Of a stretch of DNA of 22,911 nt, positions 1 through 9,550 are shown one piece after another (position 1 is the first letter of the stretch; every line of letters begins with the position of its first letter). The DNA is from GCA-2716065 sp036123135 (GTDB lineage Bacteria; Bacteroidota; Bacteroidia; Flavobacteriales_D; Parvicellaceae): assembly GCA_036123135.1 (NCBI GenBank), contig JAZADZ010000051.1:1-22911 (forward strand), given 5' to 3'. A program made the position numbers and the translations under genes. The notes below the pieces were generated by a model. The model was not told the DNA's origin. It saw nothing but the letters and a program-made list of their open reading frames with translations, and did no database searches.

Positions 1-552
1 ACTGGAATTTTTTGGAAAAATACAACTCAACATATCAATCTTTCAGGAATTGATGTTGCGTCATTTCAGTTAGGATATGGAGTATTCAATTTATTTAAAC
101 CCAAAAAGATTTCTCCTCTTCAAAATGATAGAACTTTTGTGAGACACTGTATTCACGGAAGAGGATTGTTTGCCATTGGTGAGTTAAAATACGGGATTGC
201 TCCTCAATTTTTAATACAACGTCAAGGCCCACACTTTGATGCAACTGCTGGAGCGGACATTAAATACTACGTAAAAAGTGATACCAAATACACTGGATTT
301 GTAAGAGAATGTAATCTTGGTATGGGTTTATTTTACAGATACAATGATGCCATAATTCCAAAATTTAGTTTACAATTCAATGATCTTAATATTTCTCTTT
401 CCTATGACCTCAGCGTTGGAAATGTAAATAACTTTAATGGTACAGTTGGTGGGTTTTCTATTGGAATTCAATACAACGATACATATGGAGTATTATTCAA
501 CCAAGGTGACATGCATGTTGTTAGACGATCTAGAAAAATGAGAAACTTGTAG
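1..552 (+). CDS. PorP/SprF-family outer-membrane protein, C-terminal part (5' end outside window)
   Basis: The frame is open from base 1 to the TAG at 550-552, giving 183 codons with no convincing start, so this is the C-terminal part of a gene that begins left of the window. It is rich in alternating hydrophobic and aromatic segments, and its end (GGFSIGIQY, then a short basic tail) resembles PorP/SprF proteins. That family supports the type IX secretion system and gliding in Bacteroidota; SprF-like members assist secretion of one surface adhesin and PorP-like members bridge the system to the periplasm. Many genomes carry several paralogues beside large secreted or OmpA-like genes, so the exact role cannot be read here. 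The GTG at 139 is just an internal valine codon. The gene ends 2 nt from the gyrB stop, tail to tail. The family call rests on recognised C-terminal pattern and length. Confidence 0.7.
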   Translation, partial: TGIFWKNTTQHINLSGIDVASFQLGYGVFNLFKPKKISPLQNDRTFVRHCIHGRGLFAIGELKYGIAPQFLIQRQGPHFDATAGADIKYYVKSDTKYTGFVRECNLGMGLFYRYNDAIIPKFSLQFNDLNISLSYDLSVGNVNNFNGTVGGFSIGIQYNDTYGVLFNQGDMHVVRRSRKMRNL

Positions 553-554
553 AA

Positions 555-2498
555 TTAAGCATCAATATTCGCGTACTTGGCGTTTTGTTCAATAAATTCC
601 CTTCTAGGAGGAACCTCATCGCCCATTAACATAGAAAAAATTCTATCTGCCTCAGCTGCGCTCTCAATGGTTACCTGTCTTAGTGTTCTATTTTCAGGAG
701 ACATTGTAGTTTCCCAAAGTTGTTCAGCATTCATTTCACCCAAACCTTTGTATCGTTGTATGTGAACACTAGATTCACTTCCAGAACCTTTTAGCGCATT
801 TATAAGCTCATCTCTTTCTTTATCGTCCCAAGCATATTTAGCTTGCTTGCCTTTTTTAACAAGGTATAGTGGAGGGGTAGCGATGTAGATGTATCCATTT
901 TCAATCATCTCCCTCATGTATCTAAAAAAGAATGTTAAAATAAGAGTCTGTATGTGGCTCCCATCAACATCAGCATCACACATGATAACTGCCTTGTGAT
1001 ACCTGAGCTTTTCTAAATTTAAGGCCTTAGAGTCTTCCTCAGTTCCAATTCGAACACCTAGTGCAGTATAAATATTTTTAATTTCTTCATTTTCAAAAAT
1101 TTTATGCGCCATGGCTTTTTCAACATTTAAAATCTTTCCTCTCAACGGCATAATGGCTTGAAAATGACGATCTCTTCCTTGCTTGGCTGTTCCACCTGCA
1201 GAATCACCCTCGACCAAGAAAAGTTCACTAATAACGGGATCCTTGGATGCACAATCGGCAAGCTTTCCTGGAAGTCCAGCACCACCCATTGGATTTTTTC
1301 GCTGAACCATTTCTCTAGCTTTTCGTGCAGCGTGTCTGGCAGTGGCAGCAAGAATTACTTTTTCGATAATTCTTTTTGCAGAATCTGGATGCTCTTCAAG
1401 GTAATCTGTAAGCATTTCACTTACAGCCTGACTAACAGGCGCATTTACCTCTCTGTTTCCTAATTTTGTCTTAGTCTGCCCCTCAAACTGAGGTTCTGCA
1501 ACCTTTACAGAAACAATTGCTGTTAACCCCTCTCTAAAATCATCACCAGAAATCTCAAACTTGAGTTTGTCAAGCATTCCAGAATTTTCGGCATATTTTT
1601 TCAAGGTGTTCGTAAGCCCTCTTCTAAATCCAGATAAATGAGTGCCTCCTTCATGAGTATTAATATTATTCACATAACTATGAATGTTTTCTGTATAGCT
1701 AGTGTTGTAGATCATAGCTACTTCAACAGGGATACCAGATTTTTCCCCCTCGATAGCAATTACGTTTTCAATGAGCTTTTCTCTATTTCCATCTAGAAAC
1801 TCTACAAATTCAGAAAGACCCCTATCTGAATGAAAGGCCTCATTTTTGTAAGAACCATCTTCAAGCTTTTCTCTGTAATCAGTGATTGTAACTGTAATTC
1901 CCTTATTTAAAAATGAGAGCTCGCGCATTCGAGCAGAGAGTGTATCGTAAGAGTAAGTGATATCTTCAAAAATTTCTGGATCTGGATGAAATTCAACCTC
2001 AGTTCCTCTTTTATCAGTTTTACCAGTAACTGTGACATCATCTGTTTTTTTGCCTTTAGAATAGTTTTGCTCATGAATTTTGCCATCTCTAAAAACAGTA
2101 GCATTTAAGTGAATTGACAACGCATTAACACATGAAACACCAACTCCATGTAAACCTCCGGAAACCTTGTAAGAATCTTTATCAAATTTACCTCCAGCAC
2201 CGATTTTTGTCATTACCACTTCCAATGCAGATACTCCCTCTTTTTTATGGGTATCTACAGGGATACCTCTTCCGTTATCTCTAACCTTAATTCCGTTTCC
2301 TTCCAGAATATCTACACTAATTGTATCACAATGTCCCGCAAGTGCCTCATCGATTGAATTATCGACAACTTCATAGACCAAATGATGTAGTCCTCTCATA
2401 CCTACATCACCGATGTACATGGAAGGCCTCATCCTTACATGTTCAATGCCTTCTAATGCCTGAATACTGTCGGCAGAATACTTTTTTTCTTCACTCAT
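555..2498 (-). CDS. gyrB: DNA gyrase subunit B
   Basis: This is the ATPase subunit of type II topoisomerase gyrase, which with GyrA introduces negative supercoils using ATP. At 647 residues it has the usual length for Bacteroidota GyrB. The GHKL ATPase domain is at the N-terminus: the Mg-ATP motif VVDNSIDE lies near residues 45-52 and DNGRGIP at 74-80. The transducer domain follows. The TOPRIM domain has LVEGDSAGG with the catalytic Glu430, and the metal-binding DADVD at 508-512. A C-terminal QRYKGLGEMN motif, with Tyr where ParE usually has Phe, favours GyrB over topoisomerase IV ParE. The ATG at 2498 fits the family start (MSEEKKYSADSIQ). There is no Shine-Dalgarno upstream, but a -7-type promoter element lies 25-32 nt before the start. 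It appears to be monocistronic. Confidence 0.96.
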   Translation of the reverse strand: MSEEKKYSADSIQALEGIEHVRMRPSMYIGDVGMRGLHHLVYEVVDNSIDEALAGHCDTISVDILEGNGIKVRDNGRGIPVDTHKKEGVSALEVVMTKIGAGGKFDKDSYKVSGGLHGVGVSCVNALSIHLNATVFRDGKIHEQNYSKGKKTDDVTVTGKTDKRGTEVEFHPDPEIFEDITYSYDTLSARMRELSFLNKGITVTITDYREKLEDGSYKNEAFHSDRGLSEFVEFLDGNREKLIENVIAIEGEKSGIPVEVAMIYNTSYTENIHSYVNNINTHEGGTHLSGFRRGLTNTLKKYAENSGMLDKLKFEISGDDFREGLTAIVSVKVAEPQFEGQTKTKLGNREVNAPVSQAVSEMLTDYLEEHPDSAKRIIEKVILAATARHAARKAREMVQRKNPMGGAGLPGKLADCASKDPVISELFLVEGDSAGGTAKQGRDRHFQAIMPLRGKILNVEKAMAHKIFENEEIKNIYTALGVRIGTEEDSKALNLEKLRYHKAVIMCDADVDGSHIQTLILTFFFRYMREMIENGYIYIATPPLYLVKKGKQAKYAWDDKERDELINALKGSGSESSVHIQRYKGLGEMNAEQLWETTMSPENRTLRQVTIESAAEADRIFSMLMGDEVPPRREFIEQNAKYANIDA

Positions 2499-2522
2499 TT
2501 AAATACGGATTTTTACCTGTTA

Positions 2523-2530
2523 CAAAGATA
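2523..2530 (-). promoter_or_regulatory. Probable gyrB -7 promoter element
   Basis: Read on the minus strand this is TATCTTTG, an exact match to the bacteroidete -7 consensus TAnnTTTG, 25 nt upstream of the gyrB ATG. It predicts a leader of roughly 20 nt. No clear TTTG is seen at the -33 position, so the call depends on the -7 element alone. Confidence 0.5.
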
Positions 2531-2612
2531 ATAATATACCCCTAATTACAGAGATAGAGACCATGTAAATAACGGTAGTTTTCAACATTTTGACAGAGTA
2601 AGAATGGAATTG

Positions 2613-4343
2613 TTAAAAAGTAAAGGTAGCACCTCCAAAAATGTTAATGGACTGTACGGGATAGTTGGTCCATCTTTGGTATTTTTTAGCAGCGAAATTA
2701 TTAAAATTAATGAAAGCTGAAATCCTCTTATTGTATCGATATTCAACAGAGAGATTCATATCAATAAAAGGCTTTAGCTTATACTCATATCTATTGTTTG
2801 AGAAATTATATTCTGAAGGATCTAGATCTAAAGGTTCTGAATACGAAAAAGCAGCTCTAGAACCAATTAAGAAAACACTGCTTTTTACTATTATTTTATC
2901 TGCTAAATCATACCAGCCTGAAAAAGTAAATTTGTAATTGGGCAGCTGCCAGGCCTTATTGGCCTCATCACTTAAACTGTAAAACAGAAATTCTCCTTTT
3001 GCAAACAATTTTAGCTTTTCTGAACTCTTATACGACAGTTGACCCGAGAATGATGTTTTATCCAAATTATCATACATCAATTGAAATTTATTTTCATAGG
3101 AAGAAATCGTATCTGGGACAAAGAAATACATGTCATTGAGCTTTTCAAATCCAGCTGATACATTAAATGTAATGTTGTTGCTTACGGAACCTCTTATTCC
3201 ACCAAATATGTGAATCCGTTGATTGGAATTTTGAATTGTATCGTCGTCGGCAATAAAAGGATTAATATTTCTTAAAGAATTTAAATTATTTCTTTTTAAA
3301 CCTCCATTAACACCAAGATAGGGAATGAATAGGTCATTGAAAAGACTGTAGCTACATTCAAGATCTGGATAAAAATAAAATTTAGCTTCATAATCAATGT
3401 TGCTCTGCATCGAAAGACCAGCTTTTGCTTTCCAATTTTTTCCTCTTGAATAAATGTGTGGATTCAATTTAACAATTGCATTTGTTGAGGATAAATTATC
3501 AGAAAGCTCCCATTCTCCATTATTGTCCCATTGTATTTGATTCAAATTATTAACATCAATTTCAATGGAGGTGATAAATTCTTCTTTTTTAAGAAACTTT
3601 CCTACCTGAGCTCCTATCAAAAAATAATTTTCTTTGCTACCAGTGTAATTTGCTAGGAAATGATAATTTAACCAACCCTTGTAATTTAATTTTGAGGTAT
3701 CTCTTCCAATATTTCTTTTCTTAAATTCTGAAGAGAATTCAATTAAATTATATGCTTGTCTAGTTGTATCTGAATTTTCGATATACTCTTGAGGAACATA
3801 CAATGAATCTTGAGAAAAACCATAATAATGAAAGACATCTCTTGAGTAATTTAATCCTAAAAGTAAATCTTGCTTATCAAAAAAATGTTTGTAAAAACCA
3901 CCCATCCGATTATCAGAGAATTTATTGACGCCAATATCTTTTATATTCCCCAAAGCACTGTGGTGCAATGCATTGATGCCCCAACTATTGAGCTTCGATC
4001 TAGTTGAGTTGTAGTTTAAATCTAAAAAAGGCATAATGTAGGTTCCTGCTGCAGCTTTCACGTACCCATTTTGTAGCTTTTCTAGTGGCTCAACAATTTT
4101 GAGTTTTGCCGCTTTTATTGGAACAGCCTCAAAAGATGTTTCATGTTTTTTGGGCTCTAGATAATATTTGACATCAGAAATATTAACGATTGAATCAATC
4201 GTTTGAGGAAGTTTTTGATTTTTTTCTGTCTTCGCAATGGTTCTTCTTCCTGTTCCAATACCCAGATAGGTATCGTGCGTTGAATTTTGTCCCATCACAC
4301 AATGAATAGCAAAAAAGCAAAATAGAAATACTTTATTCCTCAT
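2613..4343 (-). CDS. Outer-membrane beta-barrel protein paired with a TPR protein
   Basis: I set the start at the ATG at 4343 (576 residues) because it gives a clean signal peptide, MRNKVFLFCFFAIHCVMGQ; the longer frame to 4406 adds 21 residues that would bury it. After a polar linker of about 90 residues, the rest alternates short hydrophobic/aromatic strands with polar turns, and the protein ends in Phe (FGGATFTF), as outer-membrane barrels do. The pattern resembles the barrel part of TonB-dependent receptors, but I see no plug domain or TonB box, so transport by that mechanism is not supported. Its first 11 nt overlap the end of the upstream TPR gene (4333-4343), which implies translational coupling and probably a joint function at the outer membrane. 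The substrate is unknown, and the gene belongs to no specific family I can name. Confidence 0.75.
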   Translation of the reverse strand: MRNKVFLFCFFAIHCVMGQNSTHDTYLGIGTGRRTIAKTEKNQKLPQTIDSIVNISDVKYYLEPKKHETSFEAVPIKAAKLKIVEPLEKLQNGYVKAAAGTYIMPFLDLNYNSTRSKLNSWGINALHHSALGNIKDIGVNKFSDNRMGGFYKHFFDKQDLLLGLNYSRDVFHYYGFSQDSLYVPQEYIENSDTTRQAYNLIEFSSEFKKRNIGRDTSKLNYKGWLNYHFLANYTGSKENYFLIGAQVGKFLKKEEFITSIEIDVNNLNQIQWDNNGEWELSDNLSSTNAIVKLNPHIYSRGKNWKAKAGLSMQSNIDYEAKFYFYPDLECSYSLFNDLFIPYLGVNGGLKRNNLNSLRNINPFIADDDTIQNSNQRIHIFGGIRGSVSNNITFNVSAGFEKLNDMYFFVPDTISSYENKFQLMYDNLDKTSFSGQLSYKSSEKLKLFAKGEFLFYSLSDEANKAWQLPNYKFTFSGWYDLADKIIVKSSVFLIGSRAAFSYSEPLDLDPSEYNFSNNRYEYKLKPFIDMNLSVEYRYNKRISAFINFNNFAAKKYQRWTNYPVQSINIFGGATFTF

Positions 4344-7300
4344 TTTCTTTGGTATTAGAATCTTTCTCAGTTTCATCAGATTTATCGCTATTAGATTCAG
4401 CGCCATCGAATAAATCTACATCCTTGGGATCACTGTTCTCAAAATCAATTTCGATTTCTTTTGAATCAAATTGTTCCTGTTCTGCATTTTCCAATGCAAC
4501 AATAGCATCAATTTTTTCTTGAGCAGTTTTAACCAAATCTGCTTTTGAATCCCCATTGTAATTGTCAACAATACTTTGAAGGCTATGTTTGGCATTGAAA
4601 TAGTCTCCTTGTGCAACAAAATTATCTCCAAGTAATATTATTCCCTTTGCAAGCCAATAATCATAAGATGGCTTTTGTTGAACTAGCTCCATAATTTCGT
4701 TTTCGCACAGTTCATATAAACCTTGGATAAAAAGAATTTCGCACTTAGAATACTTCGCTTGAGCAGCCTCGATACTTTTCGTTAACCTGGTTGTTGAATC
4801 TAAAACAACCAAGGATGAGTCAAATTGCTGTAGTTCTTTCAGTGATAATCCCTTGTAAAGCATAGCTTTTACAAAAATATTGTCCTCAACGTCAACCAAT
4901 GATGTTGTTTTTGTAGCATACTCAACAACGGAAGAATAGCTGTTTAAATTCCAAAAAGCTTTTAACTGTCCAATGATCGATACTTTAAAATCTTCATCGG
5001 AAACAGCAACTTTCTCAAGTGTTGAATAATGTCCTAATGCCTGGCTGTAATCTTTTAGGTCAAAACTTATATTACCAGCATACCTCAAAACCTCGGAATA
5101 ATAATTATTGTTAGGCTTGCTCGCAACAAAATTATAATGCGTGAGTGCCTCAGAAAGTTCTCCGTTTGCATATAAACAGTTTCCAATGTAGTAATGCGCA
5201 CTTATTTGATGTCTTGGTTGACTGATATTGGTAAGGTATTCAGCACCTTTTAACAATTGCAATTCACAATTTCCCGCATCTCTCGCCTGCTGGACAGGTA
5301 TCCACAGGATAGAATCTCTCTCATTCTGAGAAATCTCAATCCCTTGAGAACTCAGCCAATCATAGTATTCGGGTAATTTATCTTTACCAACATAAACTTC
5401 CTTCATTAACTCTACAGCAAGATTATTCTCAGCCTCAGCATCCGGGTATTGAGCCATTACTTTTAGAAAAAACTCCTCAGCTAAATCGAATTTTTTTTCT
5501 TTTAAATAAATTCCACCTATTTCAACCAATGCACTTGAAACAAAACTGTTAGTAGGATAATTTGAAATGAAATTTTCATAAGCCTCTATTGCCTTTTGAT
5601 TTTCACCTAGATTATTAAAGGTCTGAGCTAGATTCAGTAATGACATTACTTGATAGTTTGAATTAGGATACAATCGAGTGAGTTCTGAAAGAGTAGTTAC
5701 TTTTCCTTCGTAATCTTGAACGAGTCCTTGAGCAGTAGCCTTCTGAAAGTAGGCATAACTAAGGTTTTCATGGTTGGTAGATATAGCATTGTCGTAATAT
5801 TCAATGGCCAATAGGTCGTTTTTTAAAATAAAATAACAGTCTGCAGTTCTTAAATACGCATCTTTGAGGTTGTGTTTGCTAACCTGATCTGACTGCTGAA
5901 GGAAATTTCTAAAAGCTGTAATACTTCTTCTGAGAAATTCTTGACGTTGTGTTTCCGAAATAATGGAATTATTCGAGGACTTAAAGGGTTTCGCTTTTTT
6001 GAAATAACAATACCCTATGTTATAATCAGCTTCTCTGTATTGAGGGGTAAGCACAGCCCCAGGCTCGAGCTTATATTCTAAATAATATTGAATTGCTCTA
6101 TCAAAATCATTGAGTTTATAACTACATTCTGCCTTCCAAAAAACACTAATTGAATTCAAACTTTTGTCAATTGGATATTTTTTTACACTTGCGAAATGAT
6201 CTCTTGCAAGTTGATACGATTGATTGTGAAAAAGTTCAACTGCTCGATTGAAAACAATTGTTTGGTAAGCTACTTTTAACCTACTGTCCTTGTTTGCAAT
6301 CCTATCAAGAGAAGTAAGCGCATCATCATAGTTTTTAGTAGTCATATAAACTTTAATAAGAAATTCATAGGCCTGGTTTACGTCAGGTGATTTCGGATAT
6401 AGTTCAATGAATCTATGAAAAGCATCAATCGCTTCGTCGTAGGGATTGTAGCTTAATTCATAGGAAAGCTTTGCGTAATTAAAAAGAGCGTTTTGCTTAA
6501 TTTCAGGGTCAAAATCTAATTTACTTGCAGCTTGAAAGGCATTTCTAGCATAGTCCTTTTCCTCTAGTTTAAGGTAGCAATCTGCCATGTGATAATAAGC
6601 AGTTTGAGACATACCGTCTTTTTTAGTTGAAGCCCTTCTAAAATATATAATCGCTTTGTTAAAATCTTGGGTTCTGTAAAAAGCATAACCCATTTGGTAA
6701 TTATCTTCCCTTGAGGGTTTTACAGTTTTTTTGAACTCAACGAAATAGGGAATTGAAGTTCCGTATTTTTCATTGTAGTAATAAGCATCAGCAATTAGCT
6801 TCGCAAACTCACCCTTTCGTTTTTCGATTACCGAATCCAAATAATTGGGGGCGTAATCGATAAGAAGATTGTATTTTTTTTGTTTGTGATAAATTTGAGT
6901 GACATAATAAGGCACTAATGCCTTGAACATTTTATTGGATGAAATTTTCATAAAACCCTCCAAAGCAGTTTGTAAATTTCCTTCCTCATAAGCAATATGA
7001 GAAAAGTAGTAGACAGCAGGGATTTTGTAATCTGATTCATTGGAAATCACCTCTTTAAAATGTGGCTTAGCCAATTGTAATTTCTTCTTGTAAAAATAAG
7101 CGTACGCCAGCTTAAAGTGGTATTCAATTCTTTCTTCATCGTTTAAATCGTAAGGGTCGACAAGTGAGAAGAATTCAATCACTTTTTTGAATCGTTTAGT
7201 TCTGTAATTGTGTCTACCTAGCTGAAAAAAAACTTTTTTAGACTTGGGGTGATCTGGATGATCTAAAACAAATCTTTTTAAAAGCACTTCTGCATCTAAA

Positions 7301-7548
7301 TGAAAAAGTTCCAAAGCGCAAACGGCATGGTAAAACTCAGCGTCAACTCTAAGCTCGTCCTTATTGTTATTGATTGTATTTATTACAGCACTAAACTTTT
7401 TCTGTGCAGCACTATACAATAACTTATCAAAAAGTTCCTGACCATCTCTGTAATCTTTGTAGCTATCTGTGAAAATCATTGTTTTCTGGGCTGAAAAAAA
7501 GCTTACAGAAAAAAATAAAACCAGAAATACAACCAAATATTTTTTCAT
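4333..7548 (-). CDS. Large secreted tetratricopeptide-repeat protein
   Basis: The ATG at 7548 (1071 residues) starts a typical signal peptide, MKKYLVVFLVLFFSVSFFSAQ; the 12 extra residues to 7584 are not needed. Nearly the whole mature protein is helical TPR-type repeats of about 35 residues, with the recurring pattern of A/G-x-x-Y/F then a Pro near the repeat end, for example around the segments YHMADCYLKLEEKDYARNAF and LAQTFNNLGENQKAIEAYENF. The last 45 or so residues are strongly acidic (Asp, Glu, Ser, Asn) and probably disordered. TPR solenoids of this type act as protein-binding scaffolds in the periplasm or at the outer membrane. No catalytic motif is seen. The 3' end overlaps the beta-barrel gene by 11 nt, so the two are probably made together. 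It is longer than SprE/PorW-type TPR lipoproteins and lacks a lipobox, so I do not assign that role. Confidence 0.85.
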   Translation of the reverse strand: MKKYLVVFLVLFFSVSFFSAQKTMIFTDSYKDYRDGQELFDKLLYSAAQKKFSAVINTINNNKDELRVDAEFYHAVCALELFHLDAEVLLKRFVLDHPDHPKSKKVFFQLGRHNYRTKRFKKVIEFFSLVDPYDLNDEERIEYHFKLAYAYFYKKKLQLAKPHFKEVISNESDYKIPAVYYFSHIAYEEGNLQTALEGFMKISSNKMFKALVPYYVTQIYHKQKKYNLLIDYAPNYLDSVIEKRKGEFAKLIADAYYYNEKYGTSIPYFVEFKKTVKPSREDNYQMGYAFYRTQDFNKAIIYFRRASTKKDGMSQTAYYHMADCYLKLEEKDYARNAFQAASKLDFDPEIKQNALFNYAKLSYELSYNPYDEAIDAFHRFIELYPKSPDVNQAYEFLIKVYMTTKNYDDALTSLDRIANKDSRLKVAYQTIVFNRAVELFHNQSYQLARDHFASVKKYPIDKSLNSISVFWKAECSYKLNDFDRAIQYYLEYKLEPGAVLTPQYREADYNIGYCYFKKAKPFKSSNNSIISETQRQEFLRRSITAFRNFLQQSDQVSKHNLKDAYLRTADCYFILKNDLLAIEYYDNAISTNHENLSYAYFQKATAQGLVQDYEGKVTTLSELTRLYPNSNYQVMSLLNLAQTFNNLGENQKAIEAYENFISNYPTNSFVSSALVEIGGIYLKEKKFDLAEEFFLKVMAQYPDAEAENNLAVELMKEVYVGKDKLPEYYDWLSSQGIEISQNERDSILWIPVQQARDAGNCELQLLKGAEYLTNISQPRHQISAHYYIGNCLYANGELSEALTHYNFVASKPNNNYYSEVLRYAGNISFDLKDYSQALGHYSTLEKVAVSDEDFKVSIIGQLKAFWNLNSYSSVVEYATKTTSLVDVEDNIFVKAMLYKGLSLKELQQFDSSLVVLDSTTRLTKSIEAAQAKYSKCEILFIQGLYELCENEIMELVQQKPSYDYWLAKGIILLGDNFVAQGDYFNAKHSLQSIVDNYNGDSKADLVKTAQEKIDAIVALENAEQEQFDSKEIEIDFENSDPKDVDLFDGAESNSDKSDETEKDSNTKENEE

Positions 7549-7746
7549 GTTCTCAACGGAAATTGTCTGTGTACAAATACACAACCTAAAGATAGAAAGG
7601 TGAAGAGCTAACGAATTAACCTATTCTATTAATTTTCAACGCAGGAGTGTTTAAATTATTTTAATAACTTAAATGAAGATTTGTAGTCTTTAATTTTCTT
7701 TTTAGCATCTTTAAGTCCGGTTAAACAAGCATTCATACGTTCTGAA

Positions 7747-8424
7747 ATGAGTTTTATAACACTTGATCAAGTTGATATTTTTCAAAACAAAAACTTAGTA
7801 CTACAAAACATTAATCTCACTATTGAAAAAGGAGAGTTTGTGTATTTAGTAGGGAAGACTGGAAGTGGGAAGAGTACCTTACTAAAAGCGATGTACGCAG
7901 ATGTTCTTGTTAACAATGGAAAGCTATCCGTTTTAGATCAAAGTTTACTAAACATCAAAAGAAGAAAAATTCTTTCCTTGAGAAGGAAGCTTGGTATAAT
8001 TTTTCAAGACTTTCAACTTTTGTCCGATCGTTCTGTTAGAGACAACCTCAAATTTGTTATGAAGGCAACTGGATGGAGAGGTAAAAAGAAAATCGATAAT
8101 GAAATAAATACTCTCCTATCTAAAGTTAAGATGCTTGAGAAAGCAGATCAATTTCCACACCAACTTTCAGGTGGTGAGCAACAAAGAATTGCGATTGCTA
8201 GAGCATTGGTTAATAACCCTATCTTAATTTTAGCAGACGAACCAACTGGAAATTTGGATCCTGAGACAAGTGAAGAAATAATTCGTTTACTTTTCGAAAT
8301 CTGTGGAAAAGAAAAGACTATTGTAATGGCAACTCACGATTACGACATTCTCCGCAAATTCCCCTCAACAACCTATAAATGTGAGAATCAAAAAGTTGAA
8401 AAAGTACAAACAATCATAAATTAA
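7747..8424 (+). CDS. ftsE: FtsE-type ABC transporter ATP-binding protein
   Basis: This single ABC ATPase of 225 residues has the size and motifs of FtsE. Walker A is GKTGSGKS at 36-43, the Q-loop Gln is about 87, the signature LSGGEQQR is at 140-147, Walker B ILILADEP is at 159-166, followed by TGNLDP, and the switch His is 197. FtsE with its membrane partner FtsX couples ATP hydrolysis in the cytoplasm to activation of cell-wall hydrolases at the division site. No permease gene adjoins it here; the neighbours are on the opposite strand, so FtsX must be encoded elsewhere. LolD and MacB-type ATPases share much of this sequence, so the FtsE assignment is probable rather than proven. The 3' end lies 4 nt from the convergent glycosyltransferase gene. 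Confidence 0.8.
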   Translation: MSFITLDQVDIFQNKNLVLQNINLTIEKGEFVYLVGKTGSGKSTLLKAMYADVLVNNGKLSVLDQSLLNIKRRKILSLRRKLGIIFQDFQLLSDRSVRDNLKFVMKATGWRGKKKIDNEINTLLSKVKMLEKADQFPHQLSGGEQQRIAIARALVNNPILILADEPTGNLDPETSEEIIRLLFEICGKEKTIVMATHDYDILRKFPSTTYKCENQKVEKVQTIIN

Positions 8425-8428
8425 ACGC

Positions 8429-9550
8429 TTAAAAAATAAACTCAACAAGTTTTTTTGCATTTACTGAATTATCAAACTCACGAGCATACTCAGTTCTCTT
8501 GGCTAAATCGTCTTCCGAAAAGGAAAGGTTAAGGGTTTCATCAATTCTATTTTTCCAATCTTGAATAGAATTACAAACAATTGCAGTAGTACTGATTTCC
8601 TTTGAAGGAGCCAGCTCAGGACTTATTAGACAAAACCTACCATTGAATAAAGCAAACAAAAGTTTTAATTTTATTCCTGTAGATTGAAAAGAAGGCAAAA
8701 CATTGATATGAGCATTTTGAACAAGCTCTACCAACTCAACAGTACTTGGATTTGGAACTACAGAAACCATATTAGATTGCATCTCAAGTAGCTCATTTGT
8801 TGGATTTTTCCCTGCAATAATCAAATGGATATCCAGATTTTTGAAAATTTTTCCAATTAAAAATCGAACTGCCTTAATGTTTTCAGCCACAGATAAGTTG
8901 CCATGATAAATAGCATATTTCCCATCACCGATTAAAGAAGAAACCTTATCATTTACATGAAAAGCTGGAATGTAAGCTACTTTATCATAAAACCTTTTGA
9001 AGTAACTGACATCGTTTTTTGATATTGAAATTATGGGGATATTTCGATTTAATTTCTTTTCAAATTTTTTCAACTTTAGCGCTTCAATTTTAAAGTAAAT
9101 TTTTCGGAAAAAACTTTTTTCAGCTTTTGAAAGCTCAGTGTAATAATTGTGTTCTACATTGTGTGCTCTAATAAAAACTTTTTTCCCGTTTTTAATCAAT
9201 GTGGAACTATACCCACTACAATGCAGCCCTTCCAATAGCACGGGGCTGTCATCTGAGATTAAGTTCAATAGAAGTTGAGTGTTTTTTCGAGATTCAACAA
9301 TAAATGGAGTTGCTGAAAGCAAAGCTAAAAGCGAACGATTTCTTTTGTAATACGAAACTTTAGCGCAAACTTCTAATAATTCTGGACTTTTTTGTCTTCC
9401 GTACTCAAAGCAGTGAAGGTGTACAGAAATACCTATTTTTTTTAGTGCTTTGACTTTGTGATAAACATCCACAACACCTCCGTAATCTGCTGGAAAAGGA
9501 ATATCAAAAGAAACGATATGTAATTTTTTATTCAATTTTTGAATATTCAT
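8429..9550 (-). CDS. Glycosyltransferase, GT-B fold (family 4-like), downstream of the pair
   Basis: I use the ATG at 9550 (373 residues); the frame also allows a TTG one codon earlier. The protein looks like a two-domain GT-B enzyme. The N-terminal half has a first strand HIVSFDIPFP and an acceptor-side glycine pair at 24-25 (ADYGGVVDVY). RAHNVEH at 128-134 is typical of family-4 relatives. The second domain opens with YHGNLSVAENIKAV near 215-228, and TGIKLKLL near 291-298 sits where the nucleotide-sugar donor binds. The donor and acceptor cannot be told from sequence. The start lies inside the end of the upstream glycosyltransferase gene (23 nt overlap), so both enzymes probably act in one surface polysaccharide or lipid-linked glycan pathway. 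No signal peptide or membrane segment is evident, which suggests action at the cytoplasmic face. Confidence 0.8.
   Translation of the reverse strand: MNIQKLNKKLHIVSFDIPFPADYGGVVDVYHKVKALKKIGISVHLHCFEYGRQKSPELLEVCAKVSYYKRNRSLLALLSATPFIVESRKNTQLLLNLISDDSPVLLEGLHCSGYSSTLIKNGKKVFIRAHNVEHNYYTELSKAEKSFFRKIYFKIEALKLKKFEKKLNRNIPIISISKNDVSYFKRFYDKVAYIPAFHVNDKVSSLIGDGKYAIYHGNLSVAENIKAVRFLIGKIFKNLDIHLIIAGKNPTNELLEMQSNMVSVVPNPSTVELVELVQNAHINVLPSFQSTGIKLKLLFALFNGRFCLISPELAPSKEISTTAIVCNSIQDWKNRIDETLNLSFSEDDLAKRTEYAREFDNSVNAKKLVEFIF

Noticed and set aside
555..2498. ParE (topoisomerase IV) instead of GyrB
   Set aside because: The QRYKGLGEMN motif and N-terminal sequence fit GyrB better.
4344..4406. Longer N-terminus of the beta-barrel protein
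   Set aside because: It would bury the signal peptide and increase the overlap with the TPR gene from 11 to 74 nt.
7549..7584. Longer N-terminus of the TPR protein
   Set aside because: The ATG at 7548 begins a standard signal peptide; the extra residues carry no feature.
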